DNA of 29,756 nucleotides from Ruminococcaceae bacterium UBA1375 (GTDB taxonomy: Bacteria; Bacillota; Clostridia; Oscillospirales; Ruminococcaceae), in assembly GCA_002305795.1 (NCBI GenBank), contig DBRF01000023.1, positions 1-29,756 on the forward strand. Reading direction: 5' to 3'. Made by a program: the position numbers and the translations under genes. Position 1 is the first letter of the stretch, and every line of letters begins with the position of its first letter. This document shows, piece after piece, positions 24,433 to 29,756 of the stretch. The notes beneath the pieces were generated by a model. It was not told the DNA's origin. It worked only from the letters and a program-made list of their open reading frames with translations, and did not search any database.

Positions 24433-25128
24433 TTATTCAAACAATTTCTCTCCCGCATACACCGCCGTCCTTAGCACCTGGACGTACCCCGTCTGTCCGG
24501 AGGCCGCCCAAAAGGCGTCGGTGAGCAGGGTGGGGTTGAAGTTTTTCTGTCCGGCGGTGGTGCGCAGGGTGAGGATGCACCTCTCCCCCTCCGTCTGATG
24601 CCCCAGCAGGGTGAACTCCGGCTTCAAATCCACCGTTTTCATCCCCTTTTTGGTGCGCTTCTGGGTGAGGATTTCCGGCTGCTCACAGAAGGCGGAAAAC
24701 TCCTGCCGGAACCTTTCCGGGTCTTGGGGGTACACGGTAAGCCGGTAGTCCGCCTGGGTGATGGCCAGGGGCTTTTCCTTCTGGAAATCCACCTTCCACA
24801 CCTGAATGTCCCTGGGCAGGGCGGCGTTAAGCCGGGATTGGATTTCCTCGAAGTCCATGAGATGGGTAAACCGCAAATCCATGCACTCATAGTCGCTTTC
24901 GTACCCCAGCGCCAAAGGCAGGGCGAAGGTCATGTACATATGGGGGTTGAATCCCTGGGTGTACCACACCGGCAGCCCCGCCCGTTTCAGGGAGCGCTGC
25001 ATGCACCGGGTGATGTCCAGATGGGAGATGTACTTGGCTCTTCCCCGCTTGCGGTAAAACAGCCGCAGGTTGGGCATCTGTTCAATGGGAAGTTCTGTTT
25101 CCCTTTCCATGGGCATTGCTTCACTCAA
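24433..25128 (-). CDS. TIGR03936 family radical SAM-associated protein (DUF2344)
   Basis: 231 residues. The N-terminal part carries the family hallmark KYISHLDITRCMQRSLKRA and QGFNPHMYMTFALPL. The family is found next to TIGR03960 radical SAM proteins, with which it overlaps here by 8 nt. Its precise activity is not known. The start is taken as TTG at 25128 because AAGGAGG lies 9 nt before it; the downstream ATGs at 25116 and 25110 are too far from that site. Overlap with the upstream stop suggests translational coupling. In many Clostridia the next gene is rng/rplU; here a terminator and a convergent gene follow instead. Confidence 0.88.
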   Translation of the reverse strand: MSEAMPMERETELPIEQMPNLRLFYRKRGRAKYISHLDITRCMQRSLKRAGLPVWYTQGFNPHMYMTFALPLALGYESDYECMDLRFTHLMDFEEIQSRLNAALPRDIQVWKVDFQKEKPLAITQADYRLTVYPQDPERFRQEFSAFCEQPEILTQKRTKKGMKTVDLKPEFTLLGHQTEGERCILTLRTTAGQKNFNPTLLTDAFWAASGQTGYVQVLRTAVYAGEKLFE

Positions 25129-26974
25129 CGCACTTTCCCTCCTTTCGGGCCAGCAGCCGGTTGGCGCCGCAGCCGGCGCACTGTTGGCGGCAGTTGGGGG
25201 TGGTTTGGGCTTTTTGGGCTTTCTCCCACTCCCGCTTCAAAAAGGCTTCGCTGACCCCGTAGCTTAAATGGCTCCAGGGGAAGATTTCGTCCAGCTCCCG
25301 GTGGCGGTTGGCGTAAAACCACACGGTGAGCCCCGCTTCTTGGAGAGCCTGTTCCCAGCGGTCGAAGTAGAAATGCTCGTCCCAGCTGTCGAAGTAGCAG
25401 CCCTTTTTCCAGGCGTTGTACACCACGTCGCAGAGCCGCCGGTCTCCCCGGGCAAACACCGCTTCCAGCACGCTGGTTTTGGAGGCGTGGTACTTAAAGG
25501 AAATCTTCTTGGAGGTGATGCAGTCCTTCATGTGAAGCTGCTTTTCCACGATTTGGTCCAGGGTGTCCTGACCGAACCACTGGAAGGGGGTCTGAGGCTT
25601 GGGCACAAAGGTGGACACCGAAACGGTGACGTTCACTCCCCGATCCTTATTCCGGCCGGGGCAGCGGTGGTACAGCCCCACCACCTGCTGGGCCAGGTCG
25701 ATGATCTGCTCGCAGTCGTACATGGTCTCGGTGGGCAGCCCCGGCATAAAGTAGAGCTTGACGGCGCTGTACCCGCCTTCAAAGGCCAGGCGGCAGGAGG
25801 TGAAGATGTCCTCTTCGGTGATGTTTTTGTTGATCACGTCCCGCAGCCGCTGGGTCCCCGCTTCCGGGGCAAAGGTCAGCCCGCTGCGGCGAACCGCTTT
25901 GATTTTGTCCAGCAGTTCCTCGCTGAAATTGTCGATGCGCAGGCTGGGCAGGGCCAGGTTGATGTGGTTTTCCTGGGTGTAGTCGTAAAGCTGGTCCAGC
26001 AGCGGCTCAATTTCGGAATAGTCGGAGGAGCTTAAACTGGACAGAGAAATTTCCTCGTACCCGGTGGATTGACAGAGATCCTTCCCCTGACGGCAGAGCA
26101 CCTCCGCGGATTTTTCCCGCAGGGGACGGTAGAGGAAGCCTGCCTGGCAGAACCGGCAGCCCCGGATACAGCCCCGCATCAGTTCCAAAATGGCCCGGTC
26201 GTGGACGGTGTCGATAAAGGGCACCACAAAGTTTTTCGGGTAGTAGGCGGTGCTGAGATCCTGGATAATCCGCTTTTCCACCACTGCCGGGACCCCGGGA
26301 CGGTTGGGGGTGATGGATTTCACCCGTCCGTCGGGGAAGTATTCCACGTCGTAGAAGGCGGGCACATACACCCCACCGATCTGGCAGGCCTTTAAGAGAA
26401 ATTCCTCCTTGCTCAGCCCTCTTTCCTTGGCGTCCTGGTAGCAGCGGCAGATTTCGGGAAGCATCTCCTCCCCTTCTCCCAGCTGGAACAGGTCCACGAA
26501 ATCGGCGATGGGCTCCGGGTTGCAGCAGCAGGGTCCCCCGGCAATCACCAGGTTTTTCAGCCCCGGCCGGTCTTTGCTGTACACCGGGATGCCCCCCAGG
26601 TCCAGCATATTTAAGATATTGGTAAAGCTGAGCTCGTATTGCAGGGTGAAGCCGATGATGTCGAATTCATCCAAGGGGTCAAAGCTCTCCAAGCCGTAGA
26701 GCTTCATGCCCTGGGCCCGCATCTTTTCCTCCATGTCCACCCAGGGGGCAAACACTCGCTCACACCAGATGTCCGGCTGGGCGTTGAGCAGGCCGTAAAG
26801 GATTTTCATGCCCAGGTGGCTCATGCCGATTTCATAGGTGTCGGGAAAGCAGAAGGCAAACCGCAGGGATACTTCATTTTTGTCCTTCACAATGCTGCCC
26901 GGCTCCCCGCCCACATAACGTCCCGGCTTTTGTACGCTTAAAATCAGCTGTTCCAATGCCGTTTTTTGATCCAT
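25121..26974 (-). CDS. TIGR03960 family B12-binding radical SAM protein
   Basis: 617 residues. A cobalamin-binding-like N-terminal region (about 30-190) precedes the radical SAM core with the cluster motif RGCIRGCRFC (Cys269, Cys273, Cys276), followed by DYSEIEPLL, FAPEAGTQRLRDVINKN and YFMPGLPTET, all characteristic. A C-terminal part from about 450 includes a Cys-rich tail near its end (QQCAGCGAN). Substrate unknown; methylthiotransferase-like chemistry is often suggested for this group. ATG at 26974 with AGGAGG 6 nt upstream, overlapping the TAG stop of the SpoIVFB-like gene. The much longer open frame up to 27121 lies inside that gene. Confidence 0.92.
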   Translation of the reverse strand: MDQKTALEQLILSVQKPGRYVGGEPGSIVKDKNEVSLRFAFCFPDTYEIGMSHLGMKILYGLLNAQPDIWCERVFAPWVDMEEKMRAQGMKLYGLESFDPLDEFDIIGFTLQYELSFTNILNMLDLGGIPVYSKDRPGLKNLVIAGGPCCCNPEPIADFVDLFQLGEGEEMLPEICRCYQDAKERGLSKEEFLLKACQIGGVYVPAFYDVEYFPDGRVKSITPNRPGVPAVVEKRIIQDLSTAYYPKNFVVPFIDTVHDRAILELMRGCIRGCRFCQAGFLYRPLREKSAEVLCRQGKDLCQSTGYEEISLSSLSSSDYSEIEPLLDQLYDYTQENHINLALPSLRIDNFSEELLDKIKAVRRSGLTFAPEAGTQRLRDVINKNITEEDIFTSCRLAFEGGYSAVKLYFMPGLPTETMYDCEQIIDLAQQVVGLYHRCPGRNKDRGVNVTVSVSTFVPKPQTPFQWFGQDTLDQIVEKQLHMKDCITSKKISFKYHASKTSVLEAVFARGDRRLCDVVYNAWKKGCYFDSWDEHFYFDRWEQALQEAGLTVWFYANRHRELDEIFPWSHLSYGVSEAFLKREWEKAQKAQTTPNCRQQCAGCGANRLLARKEGKCVE

Positions 26975-26984
26975 GTTGTTCCTC

Positions 26985-27593
26985 CTATTTTGTGTTCCTT
27001 CCTGGACTTGGCAGCAGCGCCGCCAGCCAGAGATAGCTGCAAAATACCAATCCGGTCCAATGCAGCCGTTGTTGCACCGTCCAATAAAGACAAACGGTAG
27101 TAAAAGATAGTAAAAATACAAATTGTATTATATGAAAAAGCCGCTGCCCCCAAAGACAGCCGAAACAATGCTCGAATAGCAAACTCAGTGCTTTTCCCCC
27201 ATCTAACCCCTGAGCTGGGAAAAGATTCAGGAGCCCAAAAGCTAGGTGAAACAGCTCAAACACCCCGATTTGAGGGACCCACTGCCCGGCCCAAAAACAG
27301 AGCCCGGCGCAGAGTAGGTTGACCCCGCTGCCGGAGAAAAGAATCAGCAGTTCCTGCTTGAGGGAGGGCAGCCCTTCCCGGGGAATCAGGGCGGGGCCGA
27401 AGCAGGTGAGCTCCAGGGCCTTGGGAGGATGTTTCAGCACCAGGCAGCAAAACAGGTGCCCCAACTCGTGGAACAGGGCAGCCAGCAGCCCCAGCACTCC
27501 CCAGCCGGAGGGGTCCAGCAGGGCGGAGAGGGTCAGCATCGCCACAAAGCCAAACCGGATGGTCAGCCGGGTCTGTCCCAGGCGAAATTCCAT
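26985..27593 (-). CDS. site-2 metalloprotease, SpoIVFB-like (M50)
   Basis: Intramembrane zinc protease. 202 residues, highly hydrophobic. The active-site motif HELGH is at residues 42-46 and the second metal-ligand motif NLFPAQGLDGG at 123-133. In B. subtilis SpoIVFB cleaves pro-sigma-K in the mother cell, held in check by SpoIVFA, whose M23-domain relative is encoded immediately upstream here with the TGA and ATG overlapping (TGATG). That pairing supports the SpoIVFB assignment over other M50 proteases. A GTG at 27596 is an alternative start. It ends in TAG, rare in this window, which forms part of the next gene's ribosome-binding site. Confidence 0.87.
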   Translation of the reverse strand: MEFRLGQTRLTIRFGFVAMLTLSALLDPSGWGVLGLLAALFHELGHLFCCLVLKHPPKALELTCFGPALIPREGLPSLKQELLILFSGSGVNLLCAGLCFWAGQWVPQIGVFELFHLAFGLLNLFPAQGLDGGKALSLLFEHCFGCLWGQRLFHIIQFVFLLSFTTVCLYWTVQQRLHWTGLVFCSYLWLAALLPSPGRNTK

Positions 27594-28147
27594 CACACCC
27601 CCAACGCAGCGGCGGGGTCCACCGGCTGGCCGTTTTCCAACAGTTCAAAGTGGAGATGAGCGCCGTCGGCGTCCCCTGTCTCCCCGGCCAAGGCGATTAA
27701 ATCCCCGGCGGAGACGGTGTCTCCTTCCTTGACTGCCAAGATATAGCAGTGGGCGTACCGGGTGGAAAGGCCGTCGGCGTGGGTCAGCTCAATCCAGTTG
27801 CCGTAGCTGTCGCTGGTGGCCGCAGTGGTAACGGTGCCGTCCAAGGCGGCGTACACCGGCTCCCCTGCCTGGGCGTCCAGGTCAATGCCCTGGTGCTGCT
27901 CCCCCTCCCGCTGCCCGAAAGCAGAGGTCACCGTCAGTTCCCCTAAGGGGGCGGTGAGGGCAGGGGCGGTGTCGGCTTGCGGAGTGGCCCAGAGGTTTTC
28001 CTCCTCCATCCGGCTGGAAAGCCAGTCCCCTGCCTGAGTGGCCTGGTTGGGGTACAGCCAAAACAGCAGCGCCACCACCAGCACCAAAAACAGGGCCAGC
28101 GCCCCCTGAAGCAGCAAAAGTCCGGTGATGGAGCCCTTTTTTTCCAC
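27593..28147 (-). CDS. membrane-anchored M23 protein, SpoIVFA-like
   Basis: 184 residues: one N-terminal membrane helix (about 9-32), a short linker, then an M23/LytM domain (about 72-180). Zinc ligands and catalytic positions appear intact: His85 and Asp89 (HQGID), His133 (YAHC) and His164-x-His166 (HLHFEL). As the direct upstream partner of a SpoIVFB-like protease it corresponds to SpoIVFA, which in B. subtilis anchors and inhibits SpoIVFB and is itself cleaved. Retained metal ligands leave open a true endopeptidase role. The start is GTG at 28147 with GGAGGGG about 8 nt upstream, because no ATG fits. A candidate sigma-E promoter precedes it. Confidence 0.83.
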   Translation of the reverse strand: MEKKGSITGLLLLQGALALFLVLVVALLFWLYPNQATQAGDWLSSRMEEENLWATPQADTAPALTAPLGELTVTSAFGQREGEQHQGIDLDAQAGEPVYAALDGTVTTAATSDSYGNWIELTHADGLSTRYAHCYILAVKEGDTVSAGDLIALAGETGDADGAHLHFELLENGQPVDPAAALGV

Positions 28148-28158
28148 CCTTGTCCCCT

Positions 28159-28200
28159 CCCAAAGCGATCTGCTCTACCCTATGCGCAAACCGCTTTGGG
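28159..28200 (-). promoter_or_regulatory. inverted repeat reaching the spoIVFA-like ribosome-binding site
   Basis: CCCAAAGCG (28159-28167) and CGCTTTGGG (28192-28200) are perfect 9-bp inverted arms with a 24-nt spacer. In the minus-strand RNA the 3' arm runs directly into the GGGAGGGG ribosome-binding site, so folding could affect translation. The repeat overlaps the candidate promoter at 28177-28205, so an operator is an alternative. Confidence 0.4.
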
Positions 28201-28205
28201 TATGT
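28177..28205 (-). promoter_or_regulatory. candidate sigma-E promoter of the spoIVFA-like operon
   Basis: Minus strand: ACATACC (28199-28205), 14-bp spacer, CATAGGGT (28177-28184), compared with the sigma-E consensus KMATATT-N14/15-CATACAMT. The spacing fits and the CATA cores match, but several positions differ. No sigma-A promoter is visible in this gap. Confidence 0.3.
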
Positions 28206-28891
28206 CAGAGTTGGGGTGGCATTTCTCCGGAAGTAAGAAAGGCGATACTCCGTTCGATGGAGTCTTTGGAGGTGCCCCAGTCGCCGCCTTTGCTGCGGTA
28301 GTCAAACATCTTGCAGTAATGGGAGACATCCGCTTCCAAAGCGTCCAGCTGCTTTAAGCAGAGGTCGTTTAAGGACTGCTGAAAATCCTTCTGCCAATGC
28401 TTGTCCAGATTCTGTTTGGCGTAGGTGGTGAGCTGCCGGTAATGGGGCAGGCAGAGGAAGGGCTGTTCCTTCCAAAGGGTGCGAAGATCCTCCTGGGCGG
28501 CGTACTGCTGCAGCAGGGTGTGGAAAAAACGCACCTGGGCCCACTGAATCCGGTCGCAGACAAAGCAGCTTTCCTCCTTGGGGGGAAGCTGGCCCCGCTT
28601 GAGTTTGCCGGAGCCGGTGCTGCCCATGGGGTTTTTTTGCAGCTCCTGAAGGTGGCTTTGGAGGATCAGGGCCAGGCTCAGCCGATTTTTTTGGCTGCGC
28701 ATCTGGGCGAAGTGATGGGCGCAGAAGCCCAGGCGGTTGGTTTCGATCCGCACGTCCGGCTCCATCATAGCGGCTCCCATAATGTACTCCACGCTGCGCT
28801 GCTCCAGCAGCCGCACCATGGCGCAGATGGGACAGCCTTCCTTTTTCTCCAGCAGTTCGGTGACCGGGATGGTAAAGATACTTTCCTGCAT
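28205..28891 (-). CDS. DUF6062 family protein
   Basis: 228 residues, function unknown, apparently cytoplasmic. It contains two copies of a Cys/His module: C20-x2-C23 ... C57-x2-H60 and C109-x2-C112 ... C147-x2-H150, with 33 and 34 residues between the pairs. This looks like an internal duplication of a zinc-binding unit. The first module is followed by a conserved-looking helix (KNRLSLALILQSHLQEL). ATG at 28891 with AAGGAGG 7 nt upstream; the open frame up to 29056 is hairpin-rich leader and is not considered coding. The stop codon overlaps the candidate promoter of the spoIVFA-like operon. Confidence 0.82.
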   Translation of the reverse strand: MQESIFTIPVTELLEKKEGCPICAMVRLLEQRSVEYIMGAAMMEPDVRIETNRLGFCAHHFAQMRSQKNRLSLALILQSHLQELQKNPMGSTGSGKLKRGQLPPKEESCFVCDRIQWAQVRFFHTLLQQYAAQEDLRTLWKEQPFLCLPHYRQLTTYAKQNLDKHWQKDFQQSLNDLCLKQLDALEADVSHYCKMFDYRSKGGDWGTSKDSIERSIAFLTSGEMPPQL

Positions 28892-28956
28892 CAAAATTCC
28901 TCCTTGAAACACACCTTCATTTTGGTCGAGACTGCGACGCTGTTTGGATGATTTCC

Positions 28957-29089
28957 CCTGATTTTCGCCACAGGCGAAATAACCGGCATCCGAGAAATCA
29001 GGTAAGTTCACCCGGTTTTCGCCCCAGGCGAAATTGCGCTTTTGCGAAAAGCGCAAAGGGTGGACTTTGAACCGTCAGCTTTGCTGACG
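28957..29089 (-). promoter_or_regulatory. cluster of tight hairpins in the DUF6062 gene leader
   Basis: Four perfect stems with 3-nt loops in 133 bp: TTTCGCC-ACA-GGCGAAA (28963-28979), TTTCGCC-CCA-GGCGAAA (29017-29033), a 10-bp stem with loop GCG (29034-29056), and CGTCAGC-TTT-GCTGACG (29073-29089). The first is also flanked on one side by CCTGAT (28957-28962), complementary to ATCAGG (28997-29002). Two stems are identical in sequence. In minus-strand RNA the last hairpin begins at the predicted transcript 5' end. Confidence 0.6.
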
Positions 29090-29094
29090 TTTCT

Positions 29095-29123
29095 ATTCTA
29101 TCATATTTTTTCCCCTTTGTCTC
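29095..29123 (-). promoter_or_regulatory. probable sigma-A promoter of the DUF6062 gene
   Basis: GAGACA (29118-29123) and TAGAAT (29095-29100), 17-bp spacer, minus strand. Four of six -35 and five of six -10 positions match consensus. Predicted start near 29088. Confidence 0.45.
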
Positions 29124-29207
29124 CCCTTCCTGCCTTGGAAATGGAAAAAACACGATTTCCCACTCCGAGTTTTTGTCAGAAGGATATTACTGATTGTAAC
29201 TTTTGTC

Positions 29208-29349
29208 TTTTCAACAAACTGTCAAAGGGAGTTAACGGTTGTTTGCAGCCGGCAATTTCCCGCAGCCACCTGGGTTTTCAACCTTTTCAACAGAGTTGTC
29301 AACAATTTTACCGGCAAAGTTTTCAACCTTTTCAACAGAGTTTTCAACA
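29208..29349 (+). repeat. array of TTTTCAACA-type 9-mers with a 30-bp direct repeat
   Basis: Seven same-strand copies of TTTTCAAC(A/C) or TTGTCAACA start at 29208, 29275, 29284, 29296, 29320, 29329 and 29341. The last six form two 30-bp units (9-mer, 9-mer, GAG, 9-mer) at 29275-29304 and 29320-29349, differing at a single base (TTG versus TTT), with 15 bp between them. The 9-mer differs by one base from the DnaA-box pattern TTWTNCACA; its complement TGTTGAA differs by one base from the Spo0A box TGTCGAA. It lies in a non-coding gap between divergent genes (29124-29445). Confidence 0.8.
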
Positions 29350-29377
29350 GTTTGCAGAGAAACCGGCGATTACCTTT

Positions 29378-29407
29378 GGTATAGAATTGGAAAAAGCTGC
29401 CATACTA
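29378..29407 (+). promoter_or_regulatory. sigma-G (forespore) promoter of the 87-residue protein gene
   Basis: GGTATA (29378-29383), 17-bp spacer, CATACTA (29401-29407): the same -35, spacing and -10 as the ypeB promoter. Predicted start near 29414, about 32 nt before the ATG at 29446. Confidence 0.75.
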
Positions 29408-29445
29408 GGGACATGACAGCAAACTTGCAGAAAGGCGGTATCCCT

Positions 29446-29709
29446 ATGGTAAAGGGTGTGCATCGAAAAGCCATTGAGATTTTACAGCCGGAGGACCCCT
29501 GTTTTGAGCGGGCCATCTTTTTCCTCAGCCCACAGGGGGCCATGGACCAGCAGGTCCAGCTGCGGGCCAGGGACTATCTGCGTCAGGCGGGAATCCGGCT
29601 GGACAAGCGCAGCCGGCGCATTCGCCGTATCCGGCAGCTGGGGTACGGGCTGGCCTGGGCGGCAGCGGGAAGCGGCGTCACCGGACTGCTGGTTTGGTGG
29701 CTGGGATAG
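29446..29709 (+). CDS. small basic membrane protein of unknown function, predicted forespore-expressed
   Basis: 87 residues. A mixed N-terminal part (MVKGVHRKAIEILQPEDPCF) and a helical region, then a strongly basic stretch (51-63, including KRSRRIRRIR) directly before one C-terminal membrane helix (about 65-87) that contains a GSGVTG motif. The positive-inside rule predicts a cytoplasmic N-terminus with a C-terminal anchor. It resembles short conserved proteins of Clostridia starting MVKG, but no function is known to me. ATG at 29446 is preceded by AAAGGCGG; an in-frame ATG at 29413 is rejected because it lies at the predicted transcript start. It ends in TAG. Confidence 0.72.
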   Translation: MVKGVHRKAIEILQPEDPCFERAIFFLSPQGAMDQQVQLRARDYLRQAGIRLDKRSRRIRRIRQLGYGLAWAAAGSGVTGLLVWWLG

Positions 29710-29710
29710 G

Positions 29711-29730
29711 TGGAAAATTGGGGAAAATTG
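29711..29730 (+). repeat. short tandem 10-mer at the window edge
   Basis: TGGAAAATTG (29711-29720) is followed directly by GGGAAAATTG (29721-29730), nine of ten bases equal. GGTGGAAAA at 29709-29717 is one base from a reversed DnaA box (TGTGGAAAA). The sequence is cut at 29756, so the extent is unknown. Confidence 0.4.
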
Positions 29731-29756
29731 TGAAATGTAGGTTTGTCAATGATGTG

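Noticed and set aside
28892..29056. N-terminal extension of the DUF6062 protein
   Set aside because: The open frame runs through four tight hairpins, translates to a repeat-like sequence (FAWGEN / FACGEN), and the ATG at 28891 has a strong ribosome-binding site. The repeated peptide is explained by the DNA repeat.
29239..29445. N-terminal extension of the 87-residue protein
   Set aside because: It would translate the 9-mer array into FSTFSTE-type peptides and would start upstream of the sigma-G promoter.

Overview
The window comes from a spore-forming Clostridia-type Firmicute, probably of the Oscillospirales/Ruminococcaceae kind. This is inferred from coding density, strong GGAGG ribosome-binding sites, a Zn-type L33, RNase Y, a standalone PncC, and sporulation genes (YpeB, a SpoIID-family protein, a SpoIVFA/SpoIVFB-type pair) together with sporulation-type promoters. 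No tRNA, rRNA, CRISPR array, transposase or phage gene was seen. It is mostly ordinary core chromosome.

Layout. 1-2211: greA-lysS on the minus strand behind a consensus sigma-A promoter. 2250-7180: a four-gene plus-strand operon (ABC ATPase, ABC-2 permease, GldG-like protein, DUF4340 protein) ending in a strong terminator. 7183-8591: a ypeB-like germination gene on the minus strand behind a textbook sigma-G promoter. 8684-15023: a plus-strand run of cysteine desulfurase-thiI (tRNA thiolation pair), pncC, a class B sortase, a SpoIID-family protein with an in-frame TAG at a conserved Gln position, and aldose 1-epimerase. 15140-16934: a WYL regulator and a calcineurin-type phosphoesterase. 17012-20824: the translation/transcription cluster rpmG-secE-nusG-rplK-rplA-(L10 leader)-rplJ-rplL on the minus strand, closed by a terminator with no rpoB following. 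20927-22968: a possible small RNA or long leader, then rny. 23004-24413: a GH3-like lipoprotein and a convergent terminator. 24433-28205: on the minus strand, spoIVFA-like (M23), spoIVFB-like (M50), TIGR03960 radical SAM and TIGR03936. 28205-29123: a DUF6062 gene with a hairpin-rich leader. 29208-29756: an array of TTTTCAACA 9-mers, a second sigma-G promoter nearly identical to the ypeB one, and an 87-residue basic membrane protein.

Main points for follow-up: (1) the amber codon inside the SpoIID signature, in a protein that also seems to lack the usual catalytic Glu; (2) two GGTATA-N17-CATACTA promoters, one of them assigning forespore expression to an unknown small membrane protein; (3) the 30-bp double repeat built from 9-mers resembling DnaA boxes or Spo0A boxes; (4) the tight hairpin cluster in front of the DUF6062 gene; (5) a promoter-plus-terminator unit of about 125 nt upstream of rny; (6) loss of the usual rplJL-rpoBC adjacency.
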